Below are positions 1 through 5,001 of a DNA stretch of 6,248 nt, one piece after another. Position numbers and translations under genes: made by a program. Where the stretch lies: positions 1 through 6,248 of the forward strand of contig JACPDC010000341.1 in NCBI GenBank assembly GCA_016184235.1, given 5' to 3'. This stretch comes from Deltaproteobacteria bacterium. Lineage in GTDB: Bacteria; Desulfobacterota; Binatia; UBA9968. The notes beneath the pieces are model-generated. The model was not told the DNA's origin. It worked only from the letters and a program-made list of their open reading frames with translations, and did no database searches. Every line of letters begins with the position of its first letter. The stretch's first letter is position 1.

Positions 1-234
1 TGGATCTTCGAGGAGAACAGTGATTGGCTGTTTTCCTTCGAGAATATCTGCGAGCTTTGGGGATTTAACCCTCAATATGTCCGTCAGGGCTTGGTGCGCT
101 GGAAAGAGAGGAAGTTGGCGGAGCGCCATAAAGCCAAGATTTATCGTCTCACCCCGAGGCTGGAGAGGAACGAACGGGATCCGGAACTTTCCATGACGGC
201 AGAAGTAGCTCTTCAAAAGGTGGCAGGTCGCTAG
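1..234 (+). CDS. C-terminal part of a conserved protein of unknown function
   Basis: An open frame enters from the left edge in phase 1 and ends at TAG (232-234), giving 77 visible residues. The first half is aromatic and acidic, with the stretch FSFENICELWGFNP at residues 12-25 followed by YVRQGLVRWKERK at 26-38. The tail is basic and ends in a plain Ala/Val-rich stretch. The FSFENIC...LVRW pattern resembles a small conserved hypothetical protein that I associate with deltaproteobacteria-like genomes, but I cannot attach a function. No membrane segment or catalytic motif is visible. The start lies outside the window. Only 31 nt separate its stop from the next gene, so co-transcription with the sigma factor is possible. 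That this is a real gene end is fairly secure, because the frame stays open and looks protein-like. The identity is not. Confidence 0.7.
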   Translation, partial: WIFEENSDWLFSFENICELWGFNPQYVRQGLVRWKERKLAERHKAKIYRLTPRLERNERDPELSMTAEVALQKVAGR

Positions 235-265
235 ACCGGGCGCGGAAGCTGCTGGCCCTAAACCC

Positions 266-886
266 ATGCGCGAAACAACCGAGGTGTTCTGTGGGGGACG
301 GCCGTTGCCCTTTTCCCTGAACCGGAAAAAAGCGCTAAAGGCGGAGTTCGAAAAGGCGGCCCTTCCCCACCTTTCTCATCTCTATACCGCGGCCTATTAC
401 CTCATAAAGGACAAGTCCGAGGCTGAAGATCTCGTCCAGGAAACCTATCTGCGGGCCTTCCGCTTCTTCCACAAGTTCCGACCGGGGACGAATTGCCGGG
501 CCTGGCTCCTCTCGATCTTTCGCAACCTCTTCATCAATCGTTATCGAGAGAAACAAAGGGAACCGGGTTTGGTTGATTGGGAAAAGATCGATCGGGCCTA
601 CGAATCCATGGTGACTCGTCACGAGGGTGCGGGCGAGAATAACCCGGAGAGCCTCTTTTTCTCCCGACTGATGGACCATGAAGTCGAGCAAGCGCTTAAG
701 GAGCTTCCCGAAGAGTTCCGCACCGCTATTATCCTGGTGGATATCGAAGAGCTAAGCTACGACGATGCGGCAAAGGTTTTGGATTGTCCTATCGGGACGA
801 TCCGGTCGAGGCTCTCCAGAGGCCGCCGGATGTTGCAGTTGGCGCTTAAAGAGTACGCCCTTAAAAGAGGGATCATAAAGAAATAG
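266..886 (+). CDS. ECF (extracytoplasmic function) RNA polymerase sigma factor, first copy
   Basis: This is a sigma-70 family ECF protein of 206 aa that directs RNA polymerase to a stress regulon. Region 2 spans about residues 28-95. It includes DLVQETYLRAF (55-65), which contacts core polymerase, and the PGTNCRAWLLSIFRNLFINR stretch (73-92), which binds the -10 element. Region 4 spans about 139-192, with the helix-turn-helix at 164-187 ending in GTIRSRLSRGR, which reads the -35 element. There is no extra C-terminal domain. The sequence style resembles SigR/SigE-type ECFs controlled by zinc-binding anti-sigma factors, and such an anti-sigma gene follows directly. The ATG at 266 has no SD sequence. 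An in-frame TTG at 305 sits 6 nt behind GGGGGA and would remove 13 residues that precede the conserved part, so the start is uncertain. The family call is secure. Confidence 0.95.
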   Translation: MRETTEVFCGGRPLPFSLNRKKALKAEFEKAALPHLSHLYTAAYYLIKDKSEAEDLVQETYLRAFRFFHKFRPGTNCRAWLLSIFRNLFINRYREKQREPGLVDWEKIDRAYESMVTRHEGAGENNPESLFFSRLMDHEVEQALKELPEEFRTAIILVDIEELSYDDAAKVLDCPIGTIRSRLSRGRRMLQLALKEYALKRGIIKK

Positions 887-895
887 TTATTGTCG

Positions 896-929
896 GGGAA
901 CTTCTTGCTAGCTGGTACTTGTTTATAAT
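896..929 (+). promoter_or_regulatory. Candidate promoter between sigma factor 1 and its anti-sigma gene
   Basis: GGGAAC (896-901) is followed by 19 nt and then GTT (921-923). This resembles the GGAA(C/T)-N18/19-GTT layout of SigR/RpoE-like ECF promoters. A perfect housekeeping-type -10, TATAAT (924-929), overlaps its downstream end but has only a poor -35 (TTCTTG, 902-907, 16 nt spacer). Initiation near 930-936 would leave a leader of about 35-40 nt before the TTG start at 971. A similar element lies in front of the second sigma gene. The assignment is pattern-based only. Confidence 0.35.
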
Positions 930-951
930 AGCAAGAGCCGATGAAGGCGAG

Positions 952-962
952 AAAGGAGGTGA
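952..962 (+). promoter_or_regulatory. Strong ribosome binding site that fixes the anti-sigma 1 start at TTG 971
   Basis: AAAGGAGGTGA is a perfect complement to the 16S rRNA 3' end. It is followed 8 nt later by the in-frame TTG at 971. The upstream in-frame ATG at 941 has no such signal, and its reading would run straight through the ribosome binding site. Confidence 0.8.
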
Positions 963-970
963 CAAAAGTT

Positions 971-1720
971 TTGGATTGCCAGGAATATAAGGAAATTATA
1001 GCGGCTCATGTTGATGGATATCTCTCCTTTGAGGAGGGACTCGAAGTCCAATCTCACATCGAACGATGCCCAAACTGCGCCCAAAAGTTCCTATGGGAAA
1101 CTAGGGTTAGCAATGCCTTCCGAGGAAAGCTGACTCCCATTCTAGCCAGCCGCGCTCTGAGAGAAAGGGTCCTAGAGCAATTGGAAGAGCCCCCCAAGCA
1201 GGGCATTTTTGCTTGGTCTTACTTGCCGCAGGGGTTGGTCGTGGCATTCGCGCTTTTGCTTATGGTGGGCGTTTCGTACGTGACTTGGCGGGCAGAAGCT
1301 AAAGATGATCTCTTTGCTGATGCGATTGCCCAGTACCGAACCCTGGCACAAGGAATGGCCGAGGCCCGACAACCGACGCCCGCCCTGACCGCTTCCGCCC
1401 GGGTCCTAGATCTGAGCCCTTGGGGATACGCCTTGTTGGCAAAACAAACGCGGCAGCTTAAAGACCGAGAGGGGCAAATTTTTATCTATCAAGGGCCAAA
1501 CAAAGAGTATCTGCTGGCCCAGGAATTTGACGGGGCAGATTTTCCACCCACTTCTGACGCCAGAGCCCTGCAGGCATCAAGCCGTCAATTCGTCGTTTAC
1601 GGTCAAGCTGACGTGAATCTGATCGCCTGGAAAGAAAAAAACATCCTTTGTCTTATTGCTGGCAATCTTCCGCAGGAGAAGCTCCTCGGTCTAGCCCAGC
1701 AAATTGCCGCGAGAGGTTAG
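971..1720 (+). CDS. Membrane-anchored zinc-finger anti-sigma factor, partner of sigma factor 1
   Basis: This is probably the anti-sigma factor that holds the preceding ECF sigma inactive at the inner membrane. From the TTG start it is 249 aa. The N-terminal zf-HC2/ZAS domain has C3, then H29-x3-C33-x2-C36 (HIERCPNC), the usual zinc-ligand pattern. A linker leads to one membrane segment at about 86-105 (LVVAFALLLMVGVSYV), so the remaining C-terminal part should face the periplasm. That part contains FIYQGPNKEY (171-180) and a terminal LIAWKEKNILCLIAGNLP stretch (217-234). It has the same general ending as the second anti-sigma factor and may be the sensory domain. A longer reading from ATG 941 adds 10 residues. 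The TTG is preferred because it has a perfect SD and because it puts the four ligands at exactly the same residue numbers as in the second anti-sigma factor. The gene follows the sigma gene by 84 nt. The signal sensed is unknown. Confidence 0.9.
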   Translation: MDCQEYKEIIAAHVDGYLSFEEGLEVQSHIERCPNCAQKFLWETRVSNAFRGKLTPILASRALRERVLEQLEEPPKQGIFAWSYLPQGLVVAFALLLMVGVSYVTWRAEAKDDLFADAIAQYRTLAQGMAEARQPTPALTASARVLDLSPWGYALLAKQTRQLKDREGQIFIYQGPNKEYLLAQEFDGADFPPTSDARALQASSRQFVVYGQADVNLIAWKEKNILCLIAGNLPQEKLLGLAQQIAARG

Positions 1721-1730
1721 ATAGCACTGC

Positions 1731-2039
1731 TCACTCGTCGTTGGCCTTGTCGTAGCGCTCCCGACTAACATAGGCTCTTTGAGCTGCAATTTCTTCTTTC
1801 CCTAACGGATCATGGTCGCAAGGTCCGTAGAAGTCGATGACCTCACCCGCGGCCGGATCTTGGAGAACCGGGTGATCCCAGAACAATGTGTCTTCTCGGA
1901 TTGCGGGGAATTTCAGGTGGCAATAATTGCCGCTCTCAGAGGCGACCTTCAAGATCACCTCGGCTGCCGGCGATGGCGCCGCGATGCCACCTATAGCCGC
2001 CAGCAACAGCAGAACCGCAAGCAGTTTAACTATCTTCAT
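1731..2039 (-). CDS. Small secreted protein of unknown function with two cysteines
   Basis: The protein is 102 aa with a clear N-terminal signal peptide: basic MKIVK, a hydrophobic core at about 6-20, and likely cleavage near SPAA/EV at residue 26. The mature part is about 76 residues and polar. It contains NYCHLKFPAIRED (38-50), WDHPVL (54-59) and DFYGPCDHDPLGKEE (69-83). C40 and C74 could form a disulfide, and with H41, H56 and H76 nearby they might bind metal; both ideas are inference. There is no CxxCH haem motif and no lipobox. The start ATG has a strong SD (GGAGGG, 5 nt spacing). I recall similar small conserved exported proteins in delta/NC10-like genomes without a function. The gene is convergent to anti-sigma 1 (10 nt between stops) and divergent from sigma factor 2, so it may belong to one of these regulons. 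That link is not shown by any promoter seen here. Confidence 0.85.
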   Translation of the reverse strand: MKIVKLLAVLLLLAAIGGIAAPSPAAEVILKVASESGNYCHLKFPAIREDTLFWDHPVLQDPAAGEVIDFYGPCDHDPLGKEEIAAQRAYVSRERYDKANDE

Positions 2040-2166
2040 CGTGTCCCTCCCGCGTGGGCGATCATCCCTTTTTTGGCCCCTAATGGCAAGCTCCGCCCGT
2101 AGCGCGAATTTTTCGACCGGGTCTCTATTTTAAGATAATGCTGAAACCGCCAACCCGCCACTCCTC

Positions 2167-2193
2167 GGGAACTCCGCAGGCGCAAAGACCGTT
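2167..2193 (+). promoter_or_regulatory. Candidate ECF-type promoter in front of sigma factor 2
   Basis: GGGAAC (2167-2172), an 18-nt spacer and GTT (2191-2193, in CGTTTT) match the general layout of SigR/RpoE-like ECF promoters. Initiation would fall around 2200, about 35 nt before the GTG start at 2237. The geometry is close to that of the element at 896-923: the -35 lies 70 nt from the start codon here and 75 nt there. Autoregulation, or control by the first sigma factor, is the natural reading. Confidence 0.45.
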
Positions 2194-2236
2194 TTACTGG
2201 TTGGACAGCGGGATTGCTCCCGGTTAGAATGGCCGC

Positions 2237-2821
2237 GTGGTTCGGGAGGGCAGATCTCGGTCTGAGGAGAAAGAACAATTTTCCCAGGAGGCTATGACTT
2301 ACCTGGATCACCTGTATCGCATGGCGTTTCACCTGGCGAAACAGCAGGAAGAGGCTCACGACATGGTTCAAGAGACCTACGTCCGGGCCCTCGGCGCCTA
2401 TCACCAGTTCACACCGGGGACAAACATGAAGGCCTGGCTGACGAAAATCCTCTACAATTTTTTCTTCGATCGTTTTCACGAAAAGAAGAGATGGGTCCTG
2501 GTAGAGGGCAAATTTGGCGAGGATGAGGAGCAACCGGACTACTGGGAGAGGGTGCCGGCGGAAAATCCCGGACCCGAAAGTCAGCTCTTGCTGAAGGAGC
2601 GAAGCGCAAAAATCGCCGACGCCCTGAGAAACATTCCCGAGGAGTTCCGCGCGCCCATCCTCTTGGTGGACATGGGAGATTTTTCTTACGCCGAAGCCGC
2701 CGAGATCCTTGCCTGTCCCGTGGGCACGGTCCGCTCGCGCCTCTCGCGCGGCAGGAGGCTCCTGTACCGGCGGCTTAAGGGATACCTGGACGCCCCGAAA
2801 AAAGGATCCACGGAAGAATGA
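2237..2821 (+). CDS. ECF RNA polymerase sigma factor, second copy
   Basis: This 194-aa ECF sigma factor is a paralogue of the one at 266-886. Region 2 spans about residues 15-82, with DMVQETYVRAL (42-52) and PGTNMKAWLTKILYNFFFDR (60-79). An acidic linker follows (about 90-115). Region 4 spans about 124-178, with the helix-turn-helix ending in GTVRSRLSRGR (163-173). An ungapped comparison by eye of the 60 residues of region 4 gives 33 identities with the first copy, so the two are related but well diverged. GTG 2237 is the most upstream start available after an in-frame TAG at 2225. It lacks a good SD. The next in-frame ATG (2294) has AGGAGG only 2 nt away, too close for efficient use, and would remove part of region 2. 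The stop overlaps the start of the anti-sigma gene by 4 nt (ATGA), which suggests translational coupling. Target genes cannot be read from the sequence. Confidence 0.95.
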   Translation: MVREGRSRSEEKEQFSQEAMTYLDHLYRMAFHLAKQQEEAHDMVQETYVRALGAYHQFTPGTNMKAWLTKILYNFFFDRFHEKKRWVLVEGKFGEDEEQPDYWERVPAENPGPESQLLLKERSAKIADALRNIPEEFRAPILLVDMGDFSYAEAAEILACPVGTVRSRLSRGRRLLYRRLKGYLDAPKKGSTEE

Positions 2822-3627
2822 ATTGCAAAGAAGCGCAAGAGCTGATCACGGCTCTGGTCGACGACGAACTGTCCGCTTCGGAGCTCGCCTCGATAGAAAG
2901 CCATCTCCGGGAGTGCGTGAAGTGCCAGTTTGCCCACCGCCAGGAGCGCGCCCTAAAGACGGCAGTGCGCACGGCCGGCAGCGCCGTTTCCTCACCCGGC
3001 GATCTCAGGGAAAAAATCCTCTCGGGCCTGGGACGCCCTGGCAAGGGAAAGGCTCTCAACGAGCCACAGGGACCGGGCTGGCTATCCCAACTGGCTTTCC
3101 GACCGGCCTTGGCTTTCGCGCTGTTGTTGCTCCTGCTGCTCCCTGTGGTCTACCTGATGCGGTCTGAGCCGGCGCCCATCGCTCTGTCGGCATTGAAGAG
3201 CCATGAAAGAATGGTCGCGGGGAGCCTGTCTTACACAAGAGAAGAAAACCCGGAAAAGCTCAAAATACAACTGGCCCGGTCTGTGGACGGCCGGTTCGGC
3301 CCGATGGGATACGATCTGTCGATGATGGGTCTTCGGCCGGTCGGAGGAGCCGTGCAGGAGGTAGCCGGCCGGAAGATCATCGTGGCCCTCTACGAAGGCA
3401 CTGCCCCATCCCTCACCTGCTACACCTTCCTGGGTACGGAAAGAGATGTTCCAAAGGGGGCCGCTCTCTTTGCCGACCCGGAGAAGAAAATCAACTTCTA
3501 CACCTTCTCCCACCAGGGAGTGAACGGAGTGATGCACCGCGAGGGCGAGCTGATCTGCATCCTGGTTTCCGAAATGCCCCTACCCGAGCTTCTGGCCGTG
3601 GCGCGATCCAAGGCCCAGCCCAGCTAA
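2818..3627 (+). CDS. Membrane-anchored zinc-finger anti-sigma factor, partner of sigma factor 2
   Basis: The protein is 269 aa and should sequester the sigma factor encoded just upstream, with which it shares a 4-nt overlap. The N-terminal zf-HC2/ZAS domain has C3, then H29-x3-C33-x2-C36 (HLRECVKC), the same numbering as the first anti-sigma factor. A flexible Gly/Pro/Lys-rich linker (about 60-90) precedes a single, very hydrophobic membrane segment at about 95-114 that includes a run of seven leucines. The C-terminal part (115-269) should be periplasmic. It carries SHERMVAGSLSY (128-139), SLTCYTFLG (198-206) and HREGELICILVSEMPLPELL (240-259). The CYTFLG and ICILVSEMP strands look like the core of a sensory domain also present, in weaker form, in the first copy. 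Cysteines at 201 and 247 lie on the outer side. Whether the zinc site acts as a redox switch, as in RsrA, or the protein is released by another signal cannot be judged from sequence. Confidence 0.92.
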   Translation: MNCKEAQELITALVDDELSASELASIESHLRECVKCQFAHRQERALKTAVRTAGSAVSSPGDLREKILSGLGRPGKGKALNEPQGPGWLSQLAFRPALAFALLLLLLLPVVYLMRSEPAPIALSALKSHERMVAGSLSYTREENPEKLKIQLARSVDGRFGPMGYDLSMMGLRPVGGAVQEVAGRKIIVALYEGTAPSLTCYTFLGTERDVPKGAALFADPEKKINFYTFSHQGVNGVMHREGELICILVSEMPLPELLAVARSKAQPS

Positions 3628-3642
3628 AGACCCTGTTGAAAA

Positions 3643-3679
3643 CCCCTGTTTTTGGGGCTTGACAAGCGCAGGGGCTTTT
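3643..3679 (+). terminator. Probable terminator after the second sigma/anti-sigma operon
   Basis: CCCCTG (3643-3648) pairs with CAGGGG (3669-3674). A smaller GCTT/AAGC hairpin sits inside the loop, an A run precedes the left arm and CTTTT follows the right arm. The stem is short and the loop long, so strength is uncertain. It lies 15 nt after the anti-sigma stop codon, where a terminator is expected. Confidence 0.45.
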
Positions 3680-3687
3680 ACTAGAAG
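3659..3687 (+). promoter_or_regulatory. Candidate housekeeping promoter for the Lys-rich protein gene
   Basis: A perfect -35 box TTGACA (3659-3664) is followed by a 17-nt spacer and TAGAAG (3682-3687), a 4 of 6 match to TATAAT. Initiation near 3694 would give a leader of about 100 nt before the ATG at 3793. The -35 box lies inside the loop of the preceding terminator hairpin, so the two signals are interleaved. The -10 is weak, hence the moderate score. Confidence 0.35.
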
Positions 3688-3792
3688 TGGCAACAACAAA
3701 AATGTCTCATCTTCAGCCAATTCCCCCGCTTGGCGCTTTAAGAAGAAGGGGCAAATTAAACTGCAACAGGGGTAAGAGAAAGGAGGGTAGTT

Positions 3793-4041
3793 ATGAGAAG
3801 CAAATGGTTTCTGTGGTTAGTGGCTCTCGTGATCGGAACTGCTTTGGCCGTTCCTCCGGTCATCTCCGCCGCAGAGAAGAAGGCTGATAAGAAAGCTGAG
3901 AAGAAAGCCGCGCAGCCTTGCGCTCCGGGCGAGATGAAGGAGAAGAAGGAAGAGAAGAAGGCAGAAAAGAAAGAGAAGAAGGCCAAGAAAGCCGCAAAGA
4001 AGAGCGAGAAGAAGGAAGAGAAAAAAGAAGAGAAGAAGTAG
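3793..4041 (+). CDS. Small exported Lys/Glu/Ala-rich low-complexity protein
   Basis: The protein is 82 aa with a typical signal peptide: MRSK, a hydrophobic core at about 5-20, and likely cleavage after VISA (residue 26) or the next Ala. The mature part is almost only Lys, Glu and Ala: 25 of the 55 residues from position 28 on are Lys. KK pairs recur with a four-residue period (29-38 and again 51-82, with a shift near 62-66), a pattern compatible with a charged, extended single alpha-helix. The only break is QPCAPGE (41-47), which holds the sole cysteine. The start is secure: AGGAGGG lies 5 nt before the ATG. The gene stands alone, with a candidate promoter upstream and a strong terminator downstream, so it is an independent unit. 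Similar short exported Lys-rich proteins exist in many proteobacteria without known function. Binding to acidic cell-surface polymers is a guess. Confidence 0.85.
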   Translation: MRSKWFLWLVALVIGTALAVPPVISAAEKKADKKAEKKAAQPCAPGEMKEKKEEKKAEKKEKKAKKAAKKSEKKEEKKEEKK

Positions 4042-4076
4042 TTTTCTTTAAACGGCTATTTTAGCCCGAGCCGATT

Positions 4077-4115
4077 TGGTCGGGCAGGTTTCTCTTCACT
4101 GCCCGACCAGTTTTT
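4077..4115 (+). terminator. Strong Rho-independent terminator after the Lys-rich protein gene
   Basis: TGGTCGGGCAG (4077-4087) and CTGCCCGACCA (4099-4109) form a perfect 11-bp stem with an 11-nt loop, followed by G and five T (4111-4115). It lies 35 nt after the stop codon at 4039-4041. It separates the Lys-rich gene from the downstream membrane-protein gene. Confidence 0.9.
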
Positions 4116-4169
4116 CCACGGTCTGCATTTCCAGTTTCGCCTCCCGCGCGAATTCTATTCCGTCCCCTA

Positions 4170-4194
4170 GCGCAATACTGTTCTCTGGCGCAAT
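4170..4194 (+). repeat. Short direct repeat upstream of the TVP38-type gene
   Basis: GCGCAAT occurs at 4170-4176 and again at 4188-4194, an 18-bp period. Each copy is followed by CTGT (after one extra A in the first). The copies are spaced close to two helical turns within the otherwise featureless 4116-4271 leader, so they could be a regulator's half-sites. Chance occurrence is not excluded. Confidence 0.25.
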
Positions 4195-4271
4195 CTGTCT
4201 ACTTGTCTTACACTAGAGGATATGGAGCGGGCGCGGATTCCCGCCGCCGATGGGACCGGCGGAAACTTGAA

Positions 4272-5000
4272 ATGACACAAGCGCGACAGCGACTGATTCT
4301 CAAGGGAATTATTCTCGCGATCGTCGTCGCGCTCATTTTTCTCCTGAGCCGCTACGGCCCGCAGCCTCTCGGGGTTCTCGAGCCGCTGTGGGACGGTCTC
4401 GAAGAGGCGCCCTCGAAGAAGGCGCGCGTCGCCCGCTTTCTCACCTCACTCGGCCCCTATTCATCCGCTGCCTTTATCCTGCTCCAGGGGCTGCAGGTAA
4501 TCGCTTCACCCATCCCGGGGGAGATCGTGGGAGTGGTGGGCGGTTATGTCTACGGCAAGGTTTTCGGTTTCATCCTTTCGACGGTGGGACTCACCTTGGG
4601 CTCGTGGATCGCCTACGAGATCGCCCATATCCTGGGAAGGCCTTTTGTAGAGAAATTCGTGCGCAAGGGGGTTCTGGAAAAATTCGATTTTGTCACCACC
4701 CATACGGGAACCATGGTCTGTTTCCTGCTTTTCCTTCTTCCCGGCTTTCCCAAAGATTACCTCTGCTATCTCCTCGGTCTGAGCCGCATGGGTCTCAACA
4801 CCTTTGTGATCGTCTCCACCATTGGCCGGATGCCCGGTACCTACTTTTTGACGGTCCAGGGCGCCAGCCTGAGAAGCCAAGAGTACGTTACCGCCGTCAT
4901 CTTCGCCGTGATTTCCGCCATGATCCTCCTGGTAGCCTACCTTTACCGGGCGCCCCTCTTTCACTGGCTCAAAAGCAAAAAAGGGACCCCTGCTCTCTAG
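4272..5000 (+). CDS. TVP38/TMEM64-family (VTT domain) inner-membrane protein
   Basis: This 242-aa polytopic membrane protein belongs to the SNARE-associated/VTT superfamily that also holds DedA, TMEM41B and VMP1. Members are linked to moving lipids between membrane leaflets. A first membrane helix lies at about 9-26. A re-entrant-like segment begins at ASPIPGEIVGVVGGYVYG (78-95), the conserved VTT entry. Further helices lie at about 97-119, 147-170, 174-195 and 205-225. The conserved core LLPGFPKDYLCYLLGLSRM (155-173), followed by STIGRMPGTY (182-191), is the TVP38-type signature; FPKD replaces the FPFN-like form of other members. ATG 4272 is chosen: it is preceded by GGCGGA with an 8-nt spacer and gives a compact N-terminus. 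A TTG at 4203 would add 23 mostly polar residues without any SD. The substrate is unknown. The gene runs head-on into uppP with one base between stops. Confidence 0.9.
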   Translation: MTQARQRLILKGIILAIVVALIFLLSRYGPQPLGVLEPLWDGLEEAPSKKARVARFLTSLGPYSSAAFILLQGLQVIASPIPGEIVGVVGGYVYGKVFGFILSTVGLTLGSWIAYEIAHILGRPFVEKFVRKGVLEKFDFVTTHTGTMVCFLLFLLPGFPKDYLCYLLGLSRMGLNTFVIVSTIGRMPGTYFLTVQGASLRSQEYVTAVIFAVISAMILLVAYLYRAPLFHWLKSKKGTPAL

Positions 5001-5001
5001 T

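Noticed and set aside
183..207. GGAAC (183-187) upstream of sigma factor 1 as a third ECF-type promoter
   Set aside because: Only GTA follows at a 17-nt spacing, with no CGTT-like -10, and the box lies inside the upstream coding region. It is too weak to call.
335..691. Minus-strand open frame of 118 codons
   Set aside because: It lies entirely opposite the well-supported ECF sigma gene, and its protein has no recognisable motif. It is a shadow frame.
2036..2533. Minus-strand open frame of 165 codons overlapping sigma factor 2 and the divergent spacer
   Set aside because: It covers conserved sigma region 2 in antisense and lacks a recognisable domain. The promoter-like and SD features of the spacer fit the flanking genes better.
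3082..3537. Minus-strand open frame of 151 codons within anti-sigma 2
   Set aside because: Antisense to a gene with clear domain structure; no family resemblance and Gln/Arg/Ser-rich shadow composition.
3835..3854. GGAAC...GTTCC inverted repeat as a possible operator
   Set aside because: It lies within the signal-peptide codons of the Lys-rich gene, with 5-bp arms only. Coding constraint and chance explain it.
3870..4038. AAG/GAG-rich purine tract as a non-coding repeat array
   Set aside because: The frame is open, has a strong SD and signal peptide, and ends just before a perfect terminator. The repetitiveness comes from Lys/Glu codons in a real gene.
4203..4271. N-terminal extension of the TVP38-type protein from TTG 4203
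   Set aside because: No SD precedes the TTG and the added 23 residues are polar and Arg-rich. ATG 4272 has a fair SD and is the natural start, though the longer form is not excluded.
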